A DNA stretch of 64,000 nucleotides from Paraburkholderia sprentiae WSM5005 (GCF_001865575.2 NZ_CP017562.2:930001-994000); one strand, 5' to 3'; counted from the stretch's first letter, positions 27,769 through 36,766 are shown. Notes: generated by a model not told the origin, from the letters alone. A program made the numbers and translations.

Positions 27769-29358
27769 TCGAATTGCGCGGTTCGCTGCCGGACCCGAAC
27801 GCGGTGGCATTGAGCTTCGTGGCGCACGAGACGCTGTCGCGTGAGCCGTCGTATCGGCTGGAGCTGCTGAGCCGGGACGCCGATCTGGATTTCGACGCGC
27901 TGCTGGGCTCGGCGCTGTCGGTGGACATCGATCTGGATGACGGCGCGGTGCGCACGTTCAGCGCGTTCGTGTTCGGCGGTGCCGACACCGGACAGATGAG
28001 CGGGCAGTACACGTACACGCTGGAGCTGGCGAGCTGGCTGTCGTTTCTGGCGGAGAACCGCAACAGCCGGATTTTCCAGAACCTGAGCGTGCCGCAGATC
28101 GTCGCGCAGGTGTTCGACGGCCATCAGCGCAGCGGCTACCGGTTCGAGCTGGAGGGCAGCTACGCGGCGCGCGACTACTGCGTGCAGTTCCAGGAGACGG
28201 ACCTGAACTTCGTGAAGCGGCTGCTGGAGAGCGAGGGGATCTATTTCTGGGTGGAACACGGCCAGGCGTCTCACGTGGTGGTGATGTCGGACACGCAGCG
28301 CTTCGAGGATCTGCCGGTGCCGCAGGGCACGCTCGCCTACCTGCCGGACGCCGAGGAGTCGCGCGCGATCCGGGGCCGCGAAGGCGTGCAGCGCTTGCAG
28401 CGCACGCGGCGCATCAGGTCGAACAATGTGGCGCTGCGGGACTTCGACTACCTGGCGCCCTCGAACCGGCTCGACAGCGAGGCGCAGGTGGCGCAGCCGG
28501 CTCTGGCGGGGATCCAGCTGGAGTACTACGACTACGCGGCGGGCTACGGCGATACGGAGCAGGGCGAGCGTCTGGCACGGCTGCGTCTGGAGTCGTTCCA
28601 GGCGGAGTCGCACATGCTGGTGGGCGAGGCGAACGTGCGCGCGCTGGCGACGGGCCGCGCGTTCACGCTGGCGGGGTATCCGGCCGCGCAGCGCAACCGG
28701 CGCTACTACGTGACGGGCAGCGAACTGGTGTTCATCCAGGACGGGCCGGACAGCACCTCGCAGGGGCGCAACGTGGCGGTGAAGTTCCACGCGCTGGCCG
28801 ACGACCGGCCGTTCCGTGCGCTGCTCACGGCGCTGCGCCCGGAGGTGCCGGGCATCCAGAGCGCGACGGTGGTGGGACCGGAGATGTCGGAGGTGCATAC
28901 GGACCGGCTGGGCCGCATCCGGGTGCATTTCCACTGGGACCGCTACCGGACGACGGAGGCGGACGCCTCGTGCTGGATCCGGGTGTCGCAGGCGTGGGCG
29001 GGCAAGGGGTGGGGCGTGCTGGCGATGCCGCGGGTGGGTCAGGAAGTGCTGGTGACGTACGTGGACGGAGATCTGGACCGGCCGCTGGTGACGGGGATCG
29101 TCTACAACGGCGAGAACCCGACGCCCTATGACCTGCCGAAGGACACCCGCTATACGGGGATCGTGTCGCGCTCGCTGAAGACGCCCGGCGCGGTGCAGAA
29201 CGCGAGCCAGCTGACCTTCGACGACCAGCGCGGCGCGGAGCGCCTGATGCTGCACGCGGAGCGCGACATGCAGCAGACGGTCGAGCGCAACAGTTCGACG
29301 GCGGTGGGCCAGGACAGCAATACATCCGTGAAGGGCACGACGACCTCGGTCCACAATA
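27759..29358 (+). repeat. 1.6-kb direct repeat, copy A (vgrG core)
   Basis: The 1600 bases from the ATG of the first vgrG are identical, as far as I can read, to 30085-31684; the offset is 2326. Identity begins at the ATG and ends at the first heptad region, where the codon AAA becomes ATA. Such a long perfect repeat allows recombination that would fuse the two genes. Confidence 0.9.
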
Positions 29359-30050
29359 AATTGGTCAGCTATACCCGCATCTCCGTGTCGTACACGGGCC
29401 TGTCGGTCGGCTTCACCGGCGTGGCCGCGAGCTTTACCGGCTCAAGCACGTCGTTCACCGGCACGAATACCAGCTTCACCGGCGTCTCGGCGTCCTTTAC
29501 CGGCGTCAGCAAATCGTTCACCGGCGTCGCGACCTCGCTCACCGGCGTGAGCACCAGCTTGACCGGCGTGTCGACGTCGTTCACCGGCGTCAGCACGTCG
29601 ATCACGGGCGCCAGCAATTCGGTCACCGGCGTCTCGAACAGCATGACGGGCATCTCGTCGTCGTTGACCGGCGTCAGCACATCGGTGACCGGTCAGTCCC
29701 AGAGCATGACGGGCGTATCGCTGTCGTACACCGGCACGTCGAACAGCATGACGGGCGCGAGCACGTCGGTGACTGGCACGTCGACGAGCATCACGGGCGT
29801 GTCGACGTCGAGCACCGGCAGTTCGACTAGCACCACCGGTTCGAGCGTATCGATGACGGGTATCTCGAAGGGTGTTACCGGTTCGAGCGTGTCGACGACG
29901 GGTGTCTCGATGAGCTCGACGGGTTTGAGCATGTCGACGACGGGCAGCAAATTTTCCGTGACGACGGGCCTCAGCTTCTCTTATTCGGGCGTCAGCTATT
30001 CGGACCAAGCAGTCGACCTGAAGAAGCGCCTGATGGAAATAACGATGTGA
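27759..30050 (+). CDS. vgrG: T6SS spike protein VgrG, first copy
   Basis: A 763-aa TssI/VgrG. Residues 1-534 form the spike core: gp27-like domain (LRGSLPDPNAVALSFVAHE, YCVQFQETDLNFVKRLLESEG) and gp5-like OB domain (RIRVHFHWDRY, SCWIRVSQAWAGKGWG, MPRVGQEVLVTYVDGD). From residue 545 to 748 there are 29 heptads of the type TG-x-S-x-S-x, probably a beta-helix needle. No separate toxin domain follows, only DLKKRLMEITM. The start lies inside the end of clpV and lacks its own clear ribosome site. The first 1600 bases are identical to the second vgrG. Confidence 0.95.
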   Translation: MRLIELRGSLPDPNAVALSFVAHETLSREPSYRLELLSRDADLDFDALLGSALSVDIDLDDGAVRTFSAFVFGGADTGQMSGQYTYTLELASWLSFLAENRNSRIFQNLSVPQIVAQVFDGHQRSGYRFELEGSYAARDYCVQFQETDLNFVKRLLESEGIYFWVEHGQASHVVVMSDTQRFEDLPVPQGTLAYLPDAEESRAIRGREGVQRLQRTRRIRSNNVALRDFDYLAPSNRLDSEAQVAQPALAGIQLEYYDYAAGYGDTEQGERLARLRLESFQAESHMLVGEANVRALATGRAFTLAGYPAAQRNRRYYVTGSELVFIQDGPDSTSQGRNVAVKFHALADDRPFRALLTALRPEVPGIQSATVVGPEMSEVHTDRLGRIRVHFHWDRYRTTEADASCWIRVSQAWAGKGWGVLAMPRVGQEVLVTYVDGDLDRPLVTGIVYNGENPTPYDLPKDTRYTGIVSRSLKTPGAVQNASQLTFDDQRGAERLMLHAERDMQQTVERNSSTAVGQDSNTSVKGTTTSVHNKLVSYTRISVSYTGLSVGFTGVAASFTGSSTSFTGTNTSFTGVSASFTGVSKSFTGVATSLTGVSTSLTGVSTSFTGVSTSITGASNSVTGVSNSMTGISSSLTGVSTSVTGQSQSMTGVSLSYTGTSNSMTGASTSVTGTSTSITGVSTSSTGSSTSTTGSSVSMTGISKGVTGSSVSTTGVSMSSTGLSMSTTGSKFSVTTGLSFSYSGVSYSDQAVDLKKRLMEITM
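29391..30002 (+). repeat. Heptad tandem repeats in the first VgrG tail
   Basis: About 29 units of 21 bases encode heptads such as FTGVSTS, with Thr-Gly fixed, Ser at positions 4 and 6, and a hydrophobic or small residue before TG. The last two units are irregular. Unit-to-unit DNA similarity (caccggcgt) suggests growth by slippage. The tail is rich in Ser/Thr and nearly uncharged. Confidence 0.9.
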
Positions 30051-30084
30051 TTTCAGCGGCCATGTTCAATCACGAGGAAACAGC

Positions 30085-31684
30085 ATGCGCCTGATCGAAT
30101 TGCGCGGTTCGCTGCCGGACCCGAACGCGGTGGCATTGAGCTTCGTGGCGCACGAGACGCTGTCGCGTGAGCCGTCGTATCGGCTGGAGCTGCTGAGCCG
30201 GGACGCCGATCTGGATTTCGACGCGCTGCTGGGCTCGGCGCTGTCGGTGGACATCGATCTGGATGACGGCGCGGTGCGCACGTTCAGCGCGTTCGTGTTC
30301 GGCGGTGCCGACACCGGACAGATGAGCGGGCAGTACACGTACACGCTGGAGCTGGCGAGCTGGCTGTCGTTTCTGGCGGAGAACCGCAACAGCCGGATTT
30401 TCCAGAACCTGAGCGTGCCGCAGATCGTCGCGCAGGTGTTCGACGGCCATCAGCGCAGCGGCTACCGGTTCGAGCTGGAGGGCAGCTACGCGGCGCGCGA
30501 CTACTGCGTGCAGTTCCAGGAGACGGACCTGAACTTCGTGAAGCGGCTGCTGGAGAGCGAGGGGATCTATTTCTGGGTGGAACACGGCCAGGCGTCTCAC
30601 GTGGTGGTGATGTCGGACACGCAGCGCTTCGAGGATCTGCCGGTGCCGCAGGGCACGCTCGCCTACCTGCCGGACGCCGAGGAGTCGCGCGCGATCCGGG
30701 GCCGCGAAGGCGTGCAGCGCTTGCAGCGCACGCGGCGCATCAGGTCGAACAATGTGGCGCTGCGGGACTTCGACTACCTGGCGCCCTCGAACCGGCTCGA
30801 CAGCGAGGCGCAGGTGGCGCAGCCGGCTCTGGCGGGGATCCAGCTGGAGTACTACGACTACGCGGCGGGCTACGGCGATACGGAGCAGGGCGAGCGTCTG
30901 GCACGGCTGCGTCTGGAGTCGTTCCAGGCGGAGTCGCACATGCTGGTGGGCGAGGCGAACGTGCGCGCGCTGGCGACGGGCCGCGCGTTCACGCTGGCGG
31001 GGTATCCGGCCGCGCAGCGCAACCGGCGCTACTACGTGACGGGCAGCGAACTGGTGTTCATCCAGGACGGGCCGGACAGCACCTCGCAGGGGCGCAACGT
31101 GGCGGTGAAGTTCCACGCGCTGGCCGACGACCGGCCGTTCCGTGCGCTGCTCACGGCGCTGCGCCCGGAGGTGCCGGGCATCCAGAGCGCGACGGTGGTG
31201 GGACCGGAGATGTCGGAGGTGCATACGGACCGGCTGGGCCGCATCCGGGTGCATTTCCACTGGGACCGCTACCGGACGACGGAGGCGGACGCCTCGTGCT
31301 GGATCCGGGTGTCGCAGGCGTGGGCGGGCAAGGGGTGGGGCGTGCTGGCGATGCCGCGGGTGGGTCAGGAAGTGCTGGTGACGTACGTGGACGGAGATCT
31401 GGACCGGCCGCTGGTGACGGGGATCGTCTACAACGGCGAGAACCCGACGCCCTATGACCTGCCGAAGGACACCCGCTATACGGGGATCGTGTCGCGCTCG
31501 CTGAAGACGCCCGGCGCGGTGCAGAACGCGAGCCAGCTGACCTTCGACGACCAGCGCGGCGCGGAGCGCCTGATGCTGCACGCGGAGCGCGACATGCAGC
31601 AGACGGTCGAGCGCAACAGTTCGACGGCGGTGGGCCAGGACAGCAATACATCCGTGAAGGGCACGACGACCTCGGTCCACAATA
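30085..31684 (+). repeat. 1.6-kb direct repeat, copy B (vgrG core)
   Basis: This is the second copy of the vgrG core repeat described at 27759-29358. Synonymous sites are identical too, which indicates a recent duplication or ongoing gene conversion rather than protein-level constraint. Confidence 0.9.
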
Positions 31685-32397
31685 TATTGGTCAGCTATAC
31701 CCGCATCTCCGTGTCGTACAAGGGCCTGTCGGTCGGCTTCACCGGCGTGGCCGCGAAGTTTACCGGCTCGAGCACGTCGTTCACCGGCACGAATACCAGC
31801 TTCACCGGCGTCTCGGCGTCCTTTACCGGCGTCAGCAAGTCGTTCACCGGCGTCAGGACCTCGCTCACCGGCGTGAGCACCAGCTTGACCGGCGTGTCGA
31901 CGTCGTTCACCGGCGTCAGCACCTCGATCACCGGTGCCAAGACTGCCGTCACCGGCGTATCGAACAGCCTGACGGGCATCTCGTCATCGTTGACCGGCGT
32001 CCGCACATCGGTGACCGGTCAGTCCCAGAAACTCACGGGCGTATCGCTGTCGTACACCGGCACGTCGAACAGCATGACGGGCGCGAGCACGTCGGTGACC
32101 GGCACGAAGACAAGCATCACCGGTGCTGCTATTTCGAATACCGGCAGCAAGACGAGCGTGACCGGCGTGTCGAACTCCATGACCGGCAGTTCGATAAGCG
32201 TCACCGGCCAAAGCAGCTCAGTTAAAGGCGTGTCGATAAGCAACACCGGCCTGGATGTGTCGGCGACCGGCAACAGCGTGTCTCTGGACGGAGCCAGTTT
32301 TTCTTATAAGGCCGTGAAGTTCGACATCAAGCTGTTCGAATGGAGCAAGACCGCGATGCGCTTCAAATTCATCGGTGAAGGTAAGGCTTCGAAGTGA
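30085..32397 (+). CDS. vgrG: T6SS spike protein VgrG, second copy
   Basis: A 770-aa VgrG whose first 533 residues equal those of the copy at 27759. It has its own ribosome site (CGAGGAAAC, 7 bases before ATG). The heptad tail (residues 545-740, about 28 units) matches copy one in register but carries at least nine added Lys/Arg residues (for example VATS becomes VRTS, QSQSM becomes QSQKL). It ends in a different, basic C-terminus with KFDIKLFEWSK and KFIGEGKASK. Both spikes probably share trimer partners but present different tips or cargo. It is followed 13 bases later by the DUF2169 gene. Confidence 0.95.
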   Translation: MRLIELRGSLPDPNAVALSFVAHETLSREPSYRLELLSRDADLDFDALLGSALSVDIDLDDGAVRTFSAFVFGGADTGQMSGQYTYTLELASWLSFLAENRNSRIFQNLSVPQIVAQVFDGHQRSGYRFELEGSYAARDYCVQFQETDLNFVKRLLESEGIYFWVEHGQASHVVVMSDTQRFEDLPVPQGTLAYLPDAEESRAIRGREGVQRLQRTRRIRSNNVALRDFDYLAPSNRLDSEAQVAQPALAGIQLEYYDYAAGYGDTEQGERLARLRLESFQAESHMLVGEANVRALATGRAFTLAGYPAAQRNRRYYVTGSELVFIQDGPDSTSQGRNVAVKFHALADDRPFRALLTALRPEVPGIQSATVVGPEMSEVHTDRLGRIRVHFHWDRYRTTEADASCWIRVSQAWAGKGWGVLAMPRVGQEVLVTYVDGDLDRPLVTGIVYNGENPTPYDLPKDTRYTGIVSRSLKTPGAVQNASQLTFDDQRGAERLMLHAERDMQQTVERNSSTAVGQDSNTSVKGTTTSVHNILVSYTRISVSYKGLSVGFTGVAAKFTGSSTSFTGTNTSFTGVSASFTGVSKSFTGVRTSLTGVSTSLTGVSTSFTGVSTSITGAKTAVTGVSNSLTGISSSLTGVRTSVTGQSQKLTGVSLSYTGTSNSMTGASTSVTGTKTSITGAAISNTGSKTSVTGVSNSMTGSSISVTGQSSSVKGVSISNTGLDVSATGNSVSLDGASFSYKAVKFDIKLFEWSKTAMRFKFIGEGKASK
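31717..32304 (+). repeat. Heptad tandem repeats in the second VgrG tail
   Basis: About 28 units of 21 bases aligned in register with the first copy for roughly the first 20 units, then diverging. Lys or Arg replaces Thr, Ser or Ala in units such as YKGLSVG, FTGVAAK, FTGVRTS, ITGAKTA, VTGQSQK and VTGTKTS, giving a basic needle. The last units (NTGLDVS, LDGASFS) are degenerate. Confidence 0.9.
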
Positions 32398-32410
32398 GGC
32401 GCGACTGAGC

Positions 32411-34630
32411 ATGCGACACGTCAAACCACAATCGGCCCTCGTGAGCACGATCAATACGCAGATTGGCGCGCAGCCGATGCTCGCGGTCAGTATCGGGGTG
32501 GGCTTCAGACTCGATCAGCCTTCCATCCTCGTGCATGAAGCGGCCGTCTGGGAGGCCTTGAAGGCTGCCGCGCCGTCGATGCCGCTGTTCGAGGCGGCGC
32601 TGCCAAAGCAGCGCGCCGAATGGCTGCTTGCCGGCCATGCGTCGCATCCTGTCGCTCGCGGCACGCGCGCGCGCCATGTCGACTGGACCGCGTGGGTCGA
32701 GCTTGACGGCGTGCGCAAGATCGTGTCGTGCGCGACGCAAGTTGACGACCCGCACCCGGCGGACGGCCTTGCGCGTCTCGCGATCGACCACCGGTACGCG
32801 GCCGCGGGCGGGGCGCGCGAAAACCCGCTTGGCGTGACGTCCGGCACGCCGCCGCTACAACAGGTGCGTACGTTCGGCGCGGGTCCCGCGCCGCTGGCAG
32901 CGATGGGCGCGATTGGCACCGATTGGCCCGAGCGCGTCCAATGGATGCCGCCGCGGGCAGGCACTGCCGGTGCGATGGCGGATGACGGCACCCACATGGG
33001 GTGGCCCGCGAGCGTCGATCGGCGGTTTTTTCAGCAGGCCGCGCCCGATCAGTGGGCGCGCGGCGAAGCGTGGGCATCAGGCGCGCATTTCGAGCTGGCC
33101 GCGTTTGGCCCACGGGGCGAAGGGTATGCGGGCGAGCTGCCGCGTCTCGCGCCGATCGCGCTCGTCACGCACACGGGCCGCCCGGATATCGAGCGGCTGG
33201 CGCTCCGGCAACAGACTGTCTGGTTCCTGCCCGATCGCGGCATCGGCGTGCTGTGGTGGAACGGTATGAGCGCGCTCGATTTTCTGCTCGACGACAGCCC
33301 CTCGATGCTCGTAACGGCGTTCAGGGACAGCAGCGAGTCAGTCGACGTCGACGCCGTGATGGAATTCGCTGCCCGGCGCACCGACCTGAACTGCGCGGAC
33401 CCGCTGCAATACGCGGACCACGAACTGATGCCGTCGATCGCGAATGGCTGGACATGGGAAATGATTCTTGGCGGGGACGATCATCCACGCTTCGCGCCTG
33501 CATCGCGTGACTACGATGAGCTGCGCGAGCGCGTGGACGAACACCGCAAGCAGTTGCTCGAACTACGCGACGCGCGGCAGCGTCTCGATGCGTTCAGCGC
33601 GGAGAGCCGCGATGTGACGTTGCCCGAGGCGCCGCATGGCGACGCAAACTGGCGTGATCGGCTGAGCGATGCACCGACCCGTGAACTCGCGGACGTGACG
33701 ATTCGCGATGCGGACCTGTCGTCGATGCGCTTCGACGGATGGAAGCTGGAGGACGTACGGTTCGAACGCTGCAGGTTCGATCGAAGCGAATGGTCGCATT
33801 GCGATTTCACTCGCGTGCATGCGACTGACTGCTCATTTGCCGACGTGAAGATGAACGACGGGCGATGGAAAGGCGGCCATCTGCGGTGCTGTAGCCTCGC
33901 GGGCAGCGAATGGACGAATGCCGTCTTCGAGCAGATCTCGATCGACGAATGCACGCTCGATGATCTGAAGGCATCGGGCGGAGCATGGTCGATGACATCG
34001 CTGCAGGGATGCAGCGGCGCACGTGGCGTGATCGAGAACGTCAAATGGGATTCGATATCCTGGTCGGACGTTAGCGCGCCCGATTGGACCTGGGTGCGCG
34101 TGCGCGCCGACGGTTTCGCCATCGTCGAGTGCGACATGGCCGGCCTCGCGGTGTCGCGGTGCACGCTCGGCAAGCTGAGCGTGCTGAGCTCCGATCTATC
34201 GCGGAGCAACTGGCAGCGCAATGTCATGACGTTTGCCGTGCTGTCGCTCGGCACCTCGATGAGCGAAGCGCGGCTGGTGGACTGCGCGTTCAGATCATCG
34301 AGCCTGTTGGAGCTCCACGCGGACCGGATACGGGTCGACCATTGCTCGTTCATTCAGCTCAATGCGCAGCATCTGCGTGCATCGCAATCGCACTGGAGCG
34401 AATCGGAGCTGGACGGCGCCAACATGATGCACGCGCAATTGGCGCAGGCGTCGTTTGTCCGCTGTTCGCTGACGGAGGCGATGCTGTACGGCGCGAACCT
34501 GCGGGAGAGCCAGATGCACGACTGCAATCTCGCGCGTGCCCGCCTGTCGTGGAGCGAGCCGCCGGACCCCGGCGCGTGGCGGCACAACCTGACGCCGGGG
34601 CTGGTCGATGTAGCGGGGAGGGCGGGATGA
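32411..34630 (+). CDS. T6SS adaptor: DUF2169 plus pentapeptide-repeat protein
   Basis: A 739-aa cytoplasmic protein. Residues about 10-320 match DUF2169 (MLAVSIGVGFRL, SIVRGTRARHVDW-like block, AGYAGELPRLAPIALVTHTGRP, MSALDFLLDDSP). These are T6SS chaperones/adaptors that load cargo on VgrG. A coiled-coil stretch (about 366-400) leads to a right-handed pentapeptide-type solenoid (about 430-715) with Cys recurring roughly every 20 residues. ATG 32411 lies 13 bases after vgrG; an earlier in-frame GTG at 32375 would overlap vgrG and is less likely. Its TGA overlaps the next ATG. Confidence 0.88.
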   Translation: MRHVKPQSALVSTINTQIGAQPMLAVSIGVGFRLDQPSILVHEAAVWEALKAAAPSMPLFEAALPKQRAEWLLAGHASHPVARGTRARHVDWTAWVELDGVRKIVSCATQVDDPHPADGLARLAIDHRYAAAGGARENPLGVTSGTPPLQQVRTFGAGPAPLAAMGAIGTDWPERVQWMPPRAGTAGAMADDGTHMGWPASVDRRFFQQAAPDQWARGEAWASGAHFELAAFGPRGEGYAGELPRLAPIALVTHTGRPDIERLALRQQTVWFLPDRGIGVLWWNGMSALDFLLDDSPSMLVTAFRDSSESVDVDAVMEFAARRTDLNCADPLQYADHELMPSIANGWTWEMILGGDDHPRFAPASRDYDELRERVDEHRKQLLELRDARQRLDAFSAESRDVTLPEAPHGDANWRDRLSDAPTRELADVTIRDADLSSMRFDGWKLEDVRFERCRFDRSEWSHCDFTRVHATDCSFADVKMNDGRWKGGHLRCCSLAGSEWTNAVFEQISIDECTLDDLKASGGAWSMTSLQGCSGARGVIENVKWDSISWSDVSAPDWTWVRVRADGFAIVECDMAGLAVSRCTLGKLSVLSSDLSRSNWQRNVMTFAVLSLGTSMSEARLVDCAFRSSSLLELHADRIRVDHCSFIQLNAQHLRASQSHWSESELDGANMMHAQLAQASFVRCSLTEAMLYGANLRESQMHDCNLARARLSWSEPPDPGAWRHNLTPGLVDVAGRAG

Positions 34631-35703
34631 ATACGCACGACATGACCGCGTCAGCGCCTGCGTTGCCGGAAATCATCGAGGGGCAGCGTTATACGTCGCC
34701 GCAGCGCGACGTCGGGTTCGATGGGATGGTGTTCACGGACTGCCATTTCGACCACGTCGAATGGACCCGATGCCGTCTGTCGAATCTGCGTTTCGTGAAT
34801 TGCACATTCGATGCGAACCGCTTCGACCATTGCGACCTGCTGGCGGTGGCACATGACGCGTGCAGGATTCGCTCGGGTGCATCGACGCATTGCGCGCTGG
34901 AGCGCGTGTCGTATTCCGAATGCGAAATCGAAGACGGTGCATGGACCGGTAGCTTGCTCAGGGATTCGATCGTTGCGCATTCGACGTGTACGAACTGGAC
35001 ATTCGACGGCATGCGCGGCGCGCATTTTTCGCTCGTGACGAGCCGCCTCGACGGGCTCGCTCTGCTTGGCGGTCACCGGAGCGATACGGCGTGGATCGAC
35101 AGCCAGTTGGCCGGTCTGCGGATCGAGAACGCGCGGCTGGAGAATTTCATCGTCGGGCAAAGCACGGCCGTGCGTACGTCGTTGAGCGGGTGCCACGGCA
35201 TCAACGTGCGCTGGATCGGTTCGCGCATCGAGGACCTGGCGATCGATCGTTGCGAGCTTAGGCAGGCGGCGTGGTCGCACAGCACCTGGCGCTCGGGCGA
35301 GATCCGCGCCTGTCAGCTTGCGCTGGCGAGTTTCGATTGCTCGGCTCTCGATGGTTTGACGGTAATGCAGAGCGATCTCTCACAGGCCATTTTCGACAAC
35401 GCCCATATCGCCGACAGCGAATTTCCGGAGTTGCACGCGCCGCGTATCGCGTTGCGCGACGCGTGGCTCACGCGCGTCAACTTCGCGGGCGCGCAGTTGC
35501 GGCAGATCGACGCGCGTGGCGCGTCACTCGAGGAAGTCGGCTTGCATGGCGCGGATTGCCGCGACGGCAATCTGATCGGTCAGCCACGCGACGCATGGCG
35601 TGCGGCTGACACGCGCAACGCGAATTTCGATGAAGCCATCGGCGCTGACGAACAGCTCTGGCGGCGTCGTCACCAACCGGGAGCAAGAAAGTATGACGAC
35701 TAG
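34627..35703 (+). CDS. Pentapeptide-repeat T6SS accessory protein
   Basis: A 358-aa protein made almost entirely of degenerate pentapeptide coils (elements like CHFDHVEWTRCRL, NCTFDANRFDHCDL and DSQLAGLRIENARLENF). It is similar in style to the second half of the preceding DUF2169 protein. Such solenoids often accompany DUF2169 and DUF3540 near VgrG and may hold or shape effectors; direct evidence is lacking. It is coupled to the previous gene by a 4-base overlap and overlaps the DUF3540 start by 11 bases. No signal peptide or enzyme motif is seen. Confidence 0.82.
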   Translation: MNTHDMTASAPALPEIIEGQRYTSPQRDVGFDGMVFTDCHFDHVEWTRCRLSNLRFVNCTFDANRFDHCDLLAVAHDACRIRSGASTHCALERVSYSECEIEDGAWTGSLLRDSIVAHSTCTNWTFDGMRGAHFSLVTSRLDGLALLGGHRSDTAWIDSQLAGLRIENARLENFIVGQSTAVRTSLSGCHGINVRWIGSRIEDLAIDRCELRQAAWSHSTWRSGEIRACQLALASFDCSALDGLTVMQSDLSQAIFDNAHIADSEFPELHAPRIALRDAWLTRVNFAGAQLRQIDARGASLEEVGLHGADCRDGNLIGQPRDAWRAADTRNANFDEAIGADEQLWRRRHQPGARKYDD

Positions 35704-36328
35704 TGTGCTGGAGCCAACCGCCGGACACGGCGCGCCATTGGACGCATCCGACGCGGCCGGATCGCGCGATGCGCTCGCGAGAATCATGAACGGCAGTTTC
35801 CGGCCGTGCGCCACGGACCGCATGAACGCGACGACGGTATCGACGCAGCTCGCCCGTGTCGACGACGCGGGGACGGCGCGGGGCACCTGGCTGGTGACGA
35901 TTCGTCCGGGTATGCAGTTGTGCGCGAAGCCGGCGGTGAGCTGCATCGTCGTGCCGCAACCGGGCGACCTCGTCCAGATCTGCGTCGACGGCGAGCGCTG
36001 CTGGGTGCTCGCGGTGCTCGAACGACGCGATGCGGGCAGTGAGCTTGCGCTCGATTTCGGCGACGCGCCGGTGACGCTGCGCGCGCGCGAGATGCGCGTC
36101 GAGGTATCCGACGGCTTGTCGTTCGAGGCGGCCCGGCTCACGAGCCGCGCGCAGCTCGTCACGCAGGCCGCCGCCGAGCGCCAGACACGCGTGAGCGGAA
36201 CGGATACGACTCACGCGGGCAGCACCATCGTGCACAACGAGCGGCATCTGGCGATGCATGCGAAAAGTGCCTTCGTCACGGCGTCGGCGCTCATGAAGAT
36301 CGACGCCGGTCAGATCCATATGGGCTAG
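35693..36328 (+). CDS. DUF3540 T6SS-associated protein
   Basis: A 211-aa protein. The centre, WLVTIRPGMQLCAKPAVSCI and VPQPGDLVQICVDGERCWVLAVL, resembles an OB fold. A C-terminal section with RSRAQLVTQAAAERQTRVSG-type heptads ends in ASALMKIDAGQIHMG. This is the DUF3540 pattern, likely a VgrG-like beta-helix/OB adaptor. The chosen ATG (35693) overlaps the preceding stop by 11 bases; the frame is open further upstream but without conserved sequence. The DUF4150 gene follows 35 bases later, the standard gene order. Confidence 0.85.
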   Translation: MTTSVLEPTAGHGAPLDASDAAGSRDALARIMNGSFRPCATDRMNATTVSTQLARVDDAGTARGTWLVTIRPGMQLCAKPAVSCIVVPQPGDLVQICVDGERCWVLAVLERRDAGSELALDFGDAPVTLRAREMRVEVSDGLSFEAARLTSRAQLVTQAAAERQTRVSGTDTTHAGSTIVHNERHLAMHAKSAFVTASALMKIDAGQIHMG

Positions 36329-36363
36329 CGGCTGTTTGCTTTGCAGTTTCTCCAGGAGTTTCC

Positions 36364-36753
36364 ATGTTTTCGAATTGCTCTGCCGGCGGAATGGCAATTG
36401 CGCCGGGCAACGACGTCTGCAAAACGCCGCCTGTCGCGATACCGATGTCCTATTCGAACATCGCGAACAAGTGCGAGGCGGTGCCCAACATTCCGACCAT
36501 CATTTGCGCGGGCGGCCCGGTCCACAACATGAATACGATCATCCCGATGACGCACGCCGACGAGGCCGGATCGATGGGCGGCGTCGCGTCGGGCACGGTC
36601 GGCGGGCAGTCGCGGCACGTAAAAGGTTCGAGCAAGGTGATGATCCAGGGCGCGCCCGAGACGCGCCTCACGGACACGACCTTGCCGAACAGTCAGAACA
36701 CGTCCGGCTTCTCGGCGGTTCCGTCGCAGACCATCACGATGACCCTCAGTTGA
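36364..36753 (+). CDS. PAAR-like spike tip protein (DUF4150)
   Basis: A 129-aa protein begins MFSNCSAGGMAIAPGNDVCK and contains the family blocks PPVAIPMSYSNIA, MNTIIPMTHADEAGS and KVMIQGAPETRLTDTT. DUF4150 proteins are PAAR-like, cap the VgrG needle and are often fused to toxins. Here there is no C-terminal extension, so it is a bare tip. It probably tips one or both VgrG needles. The ribosome site CAGGAG lies about 8 bases before the ATG. Confidence 0.9.
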   Translation: MFSNCSAGGMAIAPGNDVCKTPPVAIPMSYSNIANKCEAVPNIPTIICAGGPVHNMNTIIPMTHADEAGSMGGVASGTVGGQSRHVKGSSKVMIQGAPETRLTDTTLPNSQNTSGFSAVPSQTITMTLS

Positions 36754-36766
36754 TGCCGGGCGCCAC

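Noticed and set aside
27534..29354. Long antisense open frame over vgrG, duplicated at 30070-31680
   Set aside because: It is duplicated only because vgrG is duplicated. The composition is typical of antisense frames in GC-rich genes and there is no start signal.
29391..32304. Regular 21-bp repeats that might be read as a CRISPR-like array
   Set aside because: Units are contiguous, in frame and encode TGxSxSx heptads. There are no spacers and no cas genes.
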